A DNA stretch of 6,497 nt, from NCBI GenBank assembly GCA_947372535.1, contig CANBUA010000265.1, positions 1 to 6,497 on the forward strand. The letters are read 5' to 3'. Below the pieces are notes generated by a model. The model was not told the DNA's origin, did no database searches, and saw only the letters and a list, made by a program, of their open reading frames with translations. The position numbers and the translations under genes are program-made. This stretch comes from Burkholderiales bacterium. Its GTDB lineage: Bacteria > Pseudomonadota > Gammaproteobacteria > Burkholderiales > Burkholderiaceae. Shown here piece after piece: positions 1 through 5,382 of the stretch (positions are counted from its first letter, which is position 1; the number at the start of each line of letters is the position of its first letter).

Positions 1-491
1 TGATCGGCGTCGAGGCGGCGGGCGAGGGCTATGGCGGCGACAAGCATTCGATGTCGCTGCAACTGGGCTCGCCCGGCGTGCTGCACGGCAACCGCACCTA
101 CCTGCTGCAAGATGCCAACGGCCAGATCACCGAGACGCATTCGATCTCGGCCGGCCTGGACTACCCCGGTGTCGGCCCCGAGCATGCCTACCTCAAGGAC
201 ATCGGCCGGGCCGAGTACGTCGGCATCACCGACAAGGAGGCCCTGTCGGCCTTCCATCGCCTGTGCCGCACCGAGGGCATCATCCCGGCGCTGGAGTCCA
301 GCCATGCGGTGGCCTATGCCATGAAGCTGGCCGCCACCATGCGGCCTGACCAGCACATCCTGGTCAACCTCTCTGGCCGTGGCGACAAGGACATCGGTAC
401 CGTCGCCGACCTGTCGGGCAATGAGTTCTACGATCGGCCTTCGCAGCGCGGCGTCGCCGTCAAGGGCGCGTCCGCCGGAGGCCAGGCATGA
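1..491 (+). CDS. trpB: Tryptophan synthase beta chain, 3' part (5' end outside window)
   Basis: TrpB is the PLP-dependent subunit that condenses indole, channelled from TrpA, with L-serine to give L-tryptophan in the cytoplasm. Only the last 162 residues are present (reading frame starts at base 3), about 40% of a usual beta chain of roughly 400 residues; the PLP-binding lysine lies upstream of the window. Visible family motifs are [44 protein letters not shown] (bases 273-308, containing the glutamate equivalent to enteric Glu350) and LSGRGDKD (bases 369-392, whose serine corresponds to the residue that contacts the PLP ring nitrogen). After GRGDKD the protein runs on for about 30 residues (VADLSG, FYDRPS, ending ASAGGQA), longer than I recall for enteric TrpB but familiar from Burkholderiales. 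The TGA stop overlaps the trpA start as ATGA, so translation of the two subunits is probably coupled. Confidence 0.97.
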   Translation, partial: IGVEAAGEGYGGDKHSMSLQLGSPGVLHGNRTYLLQDANGQITETHSISAGLDYPGVGPEHAYLKDIGRAEYVGITDKEALSAFHRLCRTEGIIPALESSHAVAYAMKLAATMRPDQHILVNLSGRGDKDIGTVADLSGNEFYDRPSQRGVAVKGASAGGQA

Positions 492-1309
492 ACCGCATCG
501 ACGTGACGTTCGCCAACCTGCGCGAAGAGGGCCGCAAGGCGCTGATCCCCTTCATCCATTGCGGCGATCCGTATCCTGACTTGTCGCCCGAACTGATGTG
601 GGCCATGGCCGATGCCGGTGCGGACGTGATCGAGCTGGGCGTGCCGTTCAGCGACCCGATGGCCGACGGCCCGGTGATCCAGCGTGCGGCCGAACGGGCG
701 TTGACGCACGGCATCTCCCTGACGCACGTGCTGGCCGATGTGCGGCGCTTTCGCACGCGCAACGCCACGACGCCTGTGGTGCTGATGGGTTACGCCAACC
801 CGATCGAGCGCTATGACCTGACGCATGGCGCTGGCGCCTTCATCAAAGAGGCCAGCGCGGCCGGCGTGGACGGCATGCTCGTGGTGGATTACCCGCCCGA
901 GGAGTGCGAAGCGTTCGCCGCGACCTTGAAATCGCACGGCTTGGCCCCCATTTTCCTGTTGGCACCCACTTCGACGGAGGCGCGCATGGCGGCGGTCGGT
1001 CGCATTGCCAGTGGCTATGTCTACTACGTCTCCCTCAAGGGCGTGACGGGCGCGGGCCACCTGGACACCGATGCGGTGGCCACCATGATCCCGCGCATCA
1101 AGCAACACGTGAAAATTCCCGTGGGCGTGGGGTTTGGCATCCGTGATGCCGACACGGCCAAGGCGGTGGCGCGGGTTTCCGATGCGGTGGTCATCGGTTC
1201 GCGCATTGTTCAATTGCTGGAAGGCCAGTCGCGTGACACCGTGGTGTCGGCAGCCGGTGCTTTCATGGCTGAGATTCGCTCAGCCCTTGATTCCTTACCA
1301 AGGAACTGA
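488..1309 (+). CDS. trpA: Tryptophan synthase alpha chain
   Basis: TrpA splits indole-3-glycerol phosphate into indole and glyceraldehyde 3-phosphate and passes indole through a tunnel to TrpB in the alpha2-beta2 complex. The 273-residue length is normal for this TIM-barrel family. Both catalytic acids are at the classical positions: Glu49 in [11 protein letters not shown] and Asp60 in MADGP. The loop-6 threonine is Thr187 in LKGVTGAG. The phosphate-binding parts are VGVGFGI (212-218) and VIGS (235-238). The ATG at 488 is chosen because it overlaps the trpB stop by 4 bases and has GGAG at 477-480, 7 bases upstream; placing Glu49 and Asp60 at their canonical numbers also supports it. One oddity is IHCGDP at 23-28, where the family usually has T(A/L)GDP. 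No gene lies between trpB and trpA. The identification is secure. Confidence 0.98.
   Translation: MNRIDVTFANLREEGRKALIPFIHCGDPYPDLSPELMWAMADAGADVIELGVPFSDPMADGPVIQRAAERALTHGISLTHVLADVRRFRTRNATTPVVLMGYANPIERYDLTHGAGAFIKEASAAGVDGMLVVDYPPEECEAFAATLKSHGLAPIFLLAPTSTEARMAAVGRIASGYVYYVSLKGVTGAGHLDTDAVATMIPRIKQHVKIPVGVGFGIRDADTAKAVARVSDAVVIGSRIVQLLEGQSRDTVVSAAGAFMAEIRSALDSLPRN
1291..1305 (+). promoter_or_regulatory. Perfect inverted repeat containing the accD Shine-Dalgarno
   Basis: TTCCTT (1291-1296) and AAGGAA (1300-1305) are exact reverse complements around a 3-base loop, ACC. The right arm contains AAGGA (1300-1304), the only good Shine-Dalgarno for accD, 6 bases before its ATG. The repeat lies in the last codons of trpA, just before its stop at 1307-1309. 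The stem is short and A/U-rich, so it should be weak. If it forms, a ribosome finishing trpA would open it, tying accD translation to trpA translation. The ribosome binding site is well supported; the regulatory role of the stem is inference. Confidence 0.5.
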
Positions 1310-1310
1310 C

Positions 1311-2183
1311 ATGAGCTGGCTCGAGAAACTGCTGCCCCCCAAGATCCACCCGACGGACCCGTCCGAACGCCGGACAGTGCCCGAAGGCCTGTGGACCAAA
1401 TGCCCGACCTGCGAGACGGTGCTGTACAAGAACGACCTGCAGGCCAATGTGAACGTGTGTCCCAAGTGCGGCCACCACAACCGCATCGGCGCCCGCGAAC
1501 GGTTGGATGCCTTCCTGGACGCCGAAGGGCGCTACGAAATCGGCCAGGAAGTCGTGCCGGTCGATGCCCTGAAGTTCAAGGACAGCAAGAAATACTCGGA
1601 CCGCATGAAGCACGCCATGGAAGTGACCGGCGAGACCGATGCGCTGGTGGTCCAAGGGGGCTCGGTGCATGGCCTGGCCCTCGTGGCGGCCTGCTTCGAG
1701 TTCGATTTCATGGGCGGCTCCATGGGCTCGGTGGTGGGTGAGCGTTTCGTGCGTGGCGTGGAGATGGCGGTGTCGCAAAAGACGCCTTTTGTCTCGTTCA
1801 CGGCCACGGGCGGCGCCCGCATGCAGGAGGGCCTCTTGAGCCTGATGCAGATGGCCAAAACCAACGCCTCCTTGACGCGCCTGGCCAAGGCCAAACTGCC
1901 CTTCATCAGCGTGCTGACCGACCCGACCATGGGTGGGGTCTCGGCCAGCTTCGCCTTCATGGGCGACATCGTGATCGCCGAGCCCAAGGCCCTGGTGGGT
2001 TTTGCAGGGCCCCGCGTGATCGAAAATACCGTGCGCGAAAAGCTGCCCGAGGGCTTCCAGCGCGCCGAGTTCCTGCTGCAGCAAGGTGCCATCGACATGA
2101 TCGTGGACCGACGTGAGTTGCGCCAGGTCATCGCGCGCCAGTTGGCCATGCTGCTGCGCCAGAGCGCCGACGCGCTGGTCTGA
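1311..2183 (+). CDS. accD: Acetyl-CoA carboxylase carboxyltransferase subunit beta
   Basis: AccD pairs with AccA to form the carboxyltransferase of acetyl-CoA carboxylase, which moves the carboxyl group from biotinylated AccB to acetyl-CoA to give malonyl-CoA, the first committed step of fatty acid synthesis. The protein is 290 residues, normal for the family. A four-cysteine zinc ribbon is complete near the N-terminus (Cys31, Cys34, Cys50, Cys53; CPTC and CPKC). The carboxyltransferase (crotonase-fold) domain follows, with [20 protein letters not shown] (167-174), PTMGGVSAS (205-213) and GFAGPRVI (230-237). The frame is open upstream to an ATG at 1134, but that stretch is trpA read out of frame; the ATG at 1311 has AAGGA 6 bases upstream and gives the family N-terminus [12 protein letters not shown]. 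The gene begins one base after the trpA stop and is probably co-transcribed with trpBA. AccA is not in the window. Confidence 0.98.
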   Translation: MSWLEKLLPPKIHPTDPSERRTVPEGLWTKCPTCETVLYKNDLQANVNVCPKCGHHNRIGARERLDAFLDAEGRYEIGQEVVPVDALKFKDSKKYSDRMKHAMEVTGETDALVVQGGSVHGLALVAACFEFDFMGGSMGSVVGERFVRGVEMAVSQKTPFVSFTATGGARMQEGLLSLMQMAKTNASLTRLAKAKLPFISVLTDPTMGGVSASFAFMGDIVIAEPKALVGFAGPRVIENTVREKLPEGFQRAEFLLQQGAIDMIVDRRELRQVIARQLAMLLRQSADALV

Positions 2184-2200
2184 GCTGACGCCAACACGAA

Positions 2201-2230
2201 CGCAGCACGCACGCACGCACATCAGCTGCG
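2201..2230 (+). other. Stem-loop with long loop after accD
   Basis: CGCAGC (2201-2206) and GCTGCG (2225-2230) are perfect reverse complements around an 18-base loop made mostly of repeated CACG. The T-rich stretch ATTTGATCTTTTGATT (2231-2246) follows, so this could weakly slow or stop RNA polymerase after accD. The stem is only 6 bp with a long loop, and such GC-rich hexamers can pair by chance in this genome. Confidence 0.3.
2206..2220 (+). repeat. Short tandem CACG repeat
   Basis: The unit CACG occurs 3.75 times in a row, in the accD-folC gap, and fills most of the loop of the stem-loop at 2201-2230. It is a simple-sequence tract; slippage could change the spacing in this leader without touching a protein. 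No function is evident. Confidence 0.6.
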
Positions 2231-2256
2231 ATTTGATCTTTTGATTGACGACAGAT

Positions 2257-2291
2257 GCGGGCTGCTCGAATGGGCAGCCCGTGACGCTTTT
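2257..2291 (+). terminator. Candidate intrinsic terminator or attenuator hairpin between accD and folC
   Basis: Bases 2258-2267 and 2272-2281 form a 10-bp stem (one T-G wobble, otherwise Watson-Crick; core CGGGCTGC with GCAGCCCG) closed by a GAAT tetraloop, with a possible extra G-U pair outside (2257 with 2282). A TTTT run follows at 2288-2291, after 6 bases. A strong GC stem supports a terminator; the short, displaced T run weakens the case. It ends just before the folC ATG at 2297 and occupies the space where a folC ribosome binding site would be expected. It may end the trpBA-accD transcript, act as an attenuator for folC, or affect folC translation. I could not find a convincing -35/-10 pair in 2184-2296; TTGACG at 2245-2250 has no good -10 partner. 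Confidence 0.5.
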
Positions 2292-2296
2292 CAGAC

Positions 2297-3709
2297 ATGA
2301 CCGCCTCCTCTGCACTCCCCGTCTCCCTGGCTGATTGGCTGTCTCACTGCGAGCGGCTGCACCCCGCCGAGATCGAACTGGGATTGACCCGCGCGGACCA
2401 GGTGTGGCAGCGCATGGGCAGTACGCTGGGCACGCCCATGAACCAGTCCGAGAGCGATGACAGCGAGCCCCAGGGCCCGGTGGTGTTCACCGTGGCCGGC
2501 ACCAATGGCAAGGGCTCGACCTGCGCCATGCTGGAGGGCATCCTGCTGGCGGCGGGTTACCGCACAGGCGTCTACGGCTCGCCGCATCTGGTGCGCTTCG
2601 AGGAGCGCTGTCGCCTCAATGGCGACCTCATCACCGAGGCCGAACTGGTCAAGCATTTTGCGCGGGTCGAGCAGGCCCGGGGCGATCAGCCCTTGACCTA
2701 TTTCGAGTTCACGACCCTGGCCATCCTGAGCGCCCTGGCCTCGGCCGGGGTGGATGCCGTCATCTTGGAGGTGGGCCTGGGCGGGCGGCTGGACGCGGTC
2801 AACATCATCGACACCGATTGCGCCATCATCACCAGCATCGACCTGGACCACATGGACTACCTGGGCCCGGACCGCGAAGCCATCGGCCGCGAGAAGGCCG
2901 GTATCATGCGGGCAGGGCGGCCGGCGGTGGTCTCCGACCCCAAGCCGCCGCAAAGCGTGATCGACCACGCCACCGAACTGGGCGCCGACCTGTGGCTGTT
3001 CGGACGCGACCACAACTACGCGGGCGACCGCCAGCAGTGGTCCTGGGGCGGGCGGGACAAGCGTTTCAATGGCATGGCTTACCCGTCCTTGCGGGGCGCC
3101 AACCAGTTGCTCAATGCCTCGGGCGTGCTGGCAGCGCTGGAGGCCATGCGCGGGCGCTTGCCGGTGCCGGCCCAGGCCGTGCGCACAGGGCTGGCCACGG
3201 TCGAGTTGCCGGGGCGATTCCAGATCGTGCCGGGGCAGCCCACGCTGATCCTGGACGTGGCCCACAACCCGCACGCGGCCGCTACCTTGGCCGTCAACCT
3301 GGACCAGATGGGCTTTTTCCCGCGCACCCATGTGGTGTGGGGCGCCATGGCCGACAAGGACATGGCCGGCATGGTGGACAAACTGCGGCACCTGGTCGAT
3401 GCCTGGCACTGCTGTGACCTGCCCACGCTCAGGGCGGCAACGGCCACGCAATTAGCCGATATCGTGCGGGCTGTGTCGGCCCAACCGGCGGCCATCACCA
3501 CGCCTAAGGCGAGTATCTACACCCACCCCGATCCCCTGTCTGCCCTGCACGCGGCGCTGGCGGGGGCCGACCCGGCGGATAGAATCGTGGTTTTCGGCTC
3601 GTTCTTCACGGTGGGCGGGGTGCTGCACGAGGGTTTGCCTCGCCTGAATGCGCCCCACATGCCGGGTGATGTCGCCAAGCCGTCCTCTTCCCCCACTCAA
3701 CCTGGTTGA
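2297..3709 (+). CDS. folC: Bifunctional dihydrofolate synthase / folylpolyglutamate synthase
   Basis: FolC adds glutamate to dihydropteroate to make dihydrofolate, then lengthens the gamma-glutamyl tail of reduced folates, using ATP, in the cytoplasm. It is a Mur-ligase-family enzyme. Motifs in order: P-loop GTNGKGST (68-75), SPHL (95-98), TYFEFTTLAIL (134-144), LEVGLGGRLDA (157-167), HMDYLG (185-190), EKAGI with Lys200, the lysine that is carbamylated in this family, and DVAHNP (320-325) in the C-terminal domain; FGSFFTVGGVL lies near the end. At 470 residues it is longer than E. coli FolC (about 420): there is an extra Ser/acid-rich stretch at about 42-61, just before the P-loop strand, and a Pro/Ser-rich tail. 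The ATG at 2297 is the first possible start because an in-frame TGA lies at 2282-2284, yet no Shine-Dalgarno is visible before it. Identification is secure; the start is less so. Confidence 0.96.
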   Translation: MTASSALPVSLADWLSHCERLHPAEIELGLTRADQVWQRMGSTLGTPMNQSESDDSEPQGPVVFTVAGTNGKGSTCAMLEGILLAAGYRTGVYGSPHLVRFEERCRLNGDLITEAELVKHFARVEQARGDQPLTYFEFTTLAILSALASAGVDAVILEVGLGGRLDAVNIIDTDCAIITSIDLDHMDYLGPDREAIGREKAGIMRAGRPAVVSDPKPPQSVIDHATELGADLWLFGRDHNYAGDRQQWSWGGRDKRFNGMAYPSLRGANQLLNASGVLAALEAMRGRLPVPAQAVRTGLATVELPGRFQIVPGQPTLILDVAHNPHAAATLAVNLDQMGFFPRTHVVWGAMADKDMAGMVDKLRHLVDAWHCCDLPTLRAATATQLADIVRAVSAQPAAITTPKASIYTHPDPLSALHAALAGADPADRIVVFGSFFTVGGVLHEGLPRLNAPHMPGDVAKPSSSPTQPG

Positions 3710-3721
3710 CACCCGCCGAGC

Positions 3722-4807
3722 ATGCCGCTGCCCTCGTTCCTCCAGCGTTTTCGACCCGGTGCACATTCGCGCGTGCATCAGGCGCCACCCTTGTCGCCGG
3801 CCGACATCGAGGCCGCCCGTGTGCGGGCACGCCGCCGGATGATCGGCATGGCCGTGCTGGTGGGCGCTGGGGTGATCGGCTTCCCCTGGCTGTTCGAGAC
3901 GCAGCCTCGTCCACTGTCGTCGGATATCACGGTGGTCAATGCCTCGGCGTCCAACGCGGTGATCGCCGCCGCGCAGCCTTCGGCGCCCAGGAGCACCTTG
4001 CCGGCCACCGTGGTCAATGCCTCTGATGCGGCAGCGGCGGCGGAATCAGCTCGTGTCGAGGCTGGCACCCAAAGAGCTTCGGTCGCAGGCGAAGCCGCCA
4101 CCGAGCCGCGTCGCGAGGCATCGACCAGGGACCAGTCATCCAGCCGCGACACCGAAGAGGTGATCGAGACGGACGAGCGGGCCTCGGGCAGCTCGGCGCG
4201 TGACTCGAACACAGCCCGTGCCTTGGTCAATCAGACCACCGAGGCAGACCAGGCTCAAGCACGCGCCGATGCCAAGGCCGAAGCGAAGGCCAAACTGGAT
4301 GCCAAGCTCAAGGCGCAGGCCGAGGCCAAAGCACACCAGGAAGCCAAGGCCCGGGCCGAGACCAAGTTGAAAGCCGAGGCCAAAGCCAAGGCTGATACCA
4401 AGCTCAAAGCCGAAGCCCAGGCCAAAGCCGCCTCCGAAGCCAAGCAGAAGGCCCAAGCCAAGGCCAGGGCCGATGCCGTGGTGGCCAAGGCTGATCCTAA
4501 GCACGCGGCCAGCAAGCCGGCGCTCAAACCCGACGCCAAACCCGCGTCCAAGCCCGAAGCGGTCAAGCCTGATGCCGACACCCGTTACATCGTGCAGGTC
4601 GGTGCTTTCGGCGATGCCACCACCGCGCACGAAGCCCGCATGAAGGTTGAGCGCCTGGGCATCAAGACCTATACCCATGAGATTGGTGCAGGTGCCACCA
4701 AGAAAATCCGCGTCCGTGTGGGGCCCTATGCCACCAAGGCAGAAGCTGACAAGGCCATGAACACCCTGCGCAAGGGCGGTCTGAGCGGGGCTTTGCTGAC
4801 GCTGTGA
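3722..4807 (+). CDS. dedD: SPOR-domain inner-membrane protein, DedD-like
   Basis: The layout is that of DedD-type division proteins: a basic cytoplasmic N-terminus (RVRARRRM at about 33-40), one membrane segment (about 41-58, ending FPWLF), a long periplasmic linker, and a C-terminal SPOR domain (288-361) with YIVQVGAF and IRVRVGPYATKAEAD. SPOR domains bind denuded peptidoglycan glycan strands at the division septum; DedD promotes septal wall synthesis in E. coli. Residues 178-250 are an Ala/Lys/Glu-rich, TolA-like run that is probably helical; 256-283 is Lys/Pro/Ala-rich. The protein is 361 residues against about 220 for E. coli DedD, the difference being linker. Position between folC and cvpA matches E. 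coli dedD. The ATG at 3722 has no clear Shine-Dalgarno; the folC stop 12 bases upstream is in the same frame, so no earlier start is possible. Translation probably depends on coupling to folC. The specific role is inferred from architecture and synteny. Confidence 0.88.
   Translation: MPLPSFLQRFRPGAHSRVHQAPPLSPADIEAARVRARRRMIGMAVLVGAGVIGFPWLFETQPRPLSSDITVVNASASNAVIAAAQPSAPRSTLPATVVNASDAAAAAESARVEAGTQRASVAGEAATEPRREASTRDQSSSRDTEEVIETDERASGSSARDSNTARALVNQTTEADQAQARADAKAEAKAKLDAKLKAQAEAKAHQEAKARAETKLKAEAKAKADTKLKAEAQAKAASEAKQKAQAKARADAVVAKADPKHAASKPALKPDAKPASKPEAVKPDADTRYIVQVGAFGDATTAHEARMKVERLGIKTYTHEIGAGATKKIRVRVGPYATKAEADKAMNTLRKGGLSGALLTL
4301..4432 (+). repeat. Degenerate 36-bp / 12-residue repeats in the dedD linker
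   Basis: Three related 12-residue units encode AKLKAQAEAKAH (residues 194-205), TKLKAEAKAKAD (214-225) and TKLKAEAQAKAA (226-237). The last two are directly adjacent 36-base copies (4361-4396 and 4397-4432) matching at 27 of 36 positions by hand alignment; an 8-residue QEAKARAE piece separates them from the first. Mismatches include several silent third-position changes, so the repeats are old enough to have drifted while keeping the Ala/Lys/Glu pattern. They probably form a rod-like or charged helical spacer. Confidence 0.75.
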
Positions 4808-5355
4808 ACCCCGATGCCGTGTACACCTCGGTCGCGACCAGTCCATGGTCCATCGTGGACCTGGCTCTAGCCATCGGCTTGACCCTGTCGGTGATCGTGG
4901 GCGCCTGGCGCGGCCTGGTCACCGAGGTCTTGTCCCTGATCGGCTGGGTGGTGGCCTATTTTGCCGCGCAATGGTGGGGCCCACGTGCTGGGCTGTCCTT
5001 GCCAGTGGGCGAGCCAGGCTCGCGGCTGAATGCGCTGGCAGGCATGATGGTGGTATTTGTGGCGGCCTGGATCGCCTGGGCCTTGATTTCCTGGGCTTTG
5101 AGGCAAGTTGTGAAGGCATCGGGTTTGAGCGGCACGGACCGCTTGCTCGGTGCCGGATTTGGCCTGGCCCGGGGTGTGCTGGTGGCGCTGGTGCTCTACA
5201 CCGTGGTCGGCATGACTTCGATGACACAGTGGGCGCCTTGGCGGACCGCCCGTGCCGTGCCTTGGCTGGCGGTGGCGCTTGAAGCGGTGCGCCCCATGCT
5301 GCCGCAGGATGTGGTGAAGTATTTGCCGTCGGCCAGAGCCGACGCCGGTTTTTGA
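4804..5355 (+). CDS. cvpA: CvpA family inner-membrane protein
   Basis: CvpA is a small integral membrane protein first named for its need in colicin V production and more recently linked to envelope stress tolerance; its biochemical role is not settled. The 183-residue protein has four hydrophobic segments, at about 17-33, 38-58, 78-100 and 119-137, and the family signature near the N-terminus, GAWRGLVTEVLSLIGWVVA (33-51). A second conserved stretch, DRLLGAGFGLARGVLVAL (112-129), leads into the fourth segment. The start is taken as GTG at 4804, overlapping the dedD stop as GTGA; no good Shine-Dalgarno is seen, which fits coupled translation. A second in-frame GTG at 4819 (codon 6) is an alternative. 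Its place directly before purF is the same as in E. coli, where the two are co-transcribed under PurR; I saw no PurR-like operator here. Confidence 0.94.
   Translation: MNPDAVYTSVATSPWSIVDLALAIGLTLSVIVGAWRGLVTEVLSLIGWVVAYFAAQWWGPRAGLSLPVGEPGSRLNALAGMMVVFVAAWIAWALISWALRQVVKASGLSGTDRLLGAGFGLARGVLVALVLYTVVGMTSMTQWAPWRTARAVPWLAVALEAVRPMLPQDVVKYLPSARADAGF
5327..5353 (+). terminator. Terminator-like hairpin at the cvpA 3' end
   Basis: CGTCGGC (5327-5333) and GCCGACG (5338-5344) form a perfect 7-bp stem around a CAGA loop. Four bases later comes TTTTT (5349-5353), whose last T is the first base of the cvpA TGA. The stem lies wholly in cvpA codons. It could reduce read-through into purF, acting mainly when cvpA is not being translated, or it may be chance in GC-rich coding DNA. 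The gap between stem and T run is a point against efficient termination. Confidence 0.35.
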
Positions 5356-5370
5356 AGTTGTTCTGAAGCA

Positions 5371-5378
5371 AGAGGTGA
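5371..5378 (+). promoter_or_regulatory. Strong ribosome binding site of purF
   Basis: AGAGGTGA at 5371-5378 contains AGGTGA, a six-base match to the 16S rRNA anti-Shine-Dalgarno, ending 4 bases before the purF ATG at 5383. It is the best Shine-Dalgarno in the window and indicates that purF is initiated independently rather than only by coupling to cvpA, 27 bases upstream. Confidence 0.8.
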
Positions 5379-5382
5379 TTCC

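Noticed and set aside
1134..1310. Longer N-terminus for accD from an ATG at 1134
   Set aside because: This part is conserved trpA read in another frame; the ATG at 1311 has a Shine-Dalgarno and yields the known AccD N-terminus with the zinc ribbon at its usual position.
2233..2273. Possible sigma-70 promoter for folC (TTGATC, TTGATT or TTGACG as -35)
   Set aside because: None has a credible -10 hexamer at 16-18 bases; the matching region is the GC-rich hairpin. A promoter may exist but cannot be called from the sequence.
2184..2296. Folate (THF) riboswitch upstream of folC
   Set aside because: The gap is short and shows only simple hairpins; I could not match it to a THF riboswitch, a class known mainly from Gram-positive bacteria.
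1263..2315. 350-residue open frame on the - strand opposite accD
   Set aside because: Antisense to a complete, conserved accD; composition typical of a GC-rich shadow frame and no family resemblance seen.
2291..3451. 386-residue open frame on the - strand opposite folC
   Set aside because: A shadow of folC: it has His/Gly/Arg-rich low-information composition, no recognisable motif, and lies entirely across conserved folC sequence.
4136..4846. 236-residue Gly/Leu/Phe-rich open frame on the - strand opposite the dedD linker
   Set aside because: The GFGLGFGLG pattern is simply the reverse complement of the Ala/Lys/Glu-rich repeat codons of dedD; it is not an independent repeat protein.
5356..5382. 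PurR operator or promoter between cvpA and purF
   Set aside because: The 27 bases hold only the ribosome binding site; no PurR-like palindrome or -35/-10 pair is present.
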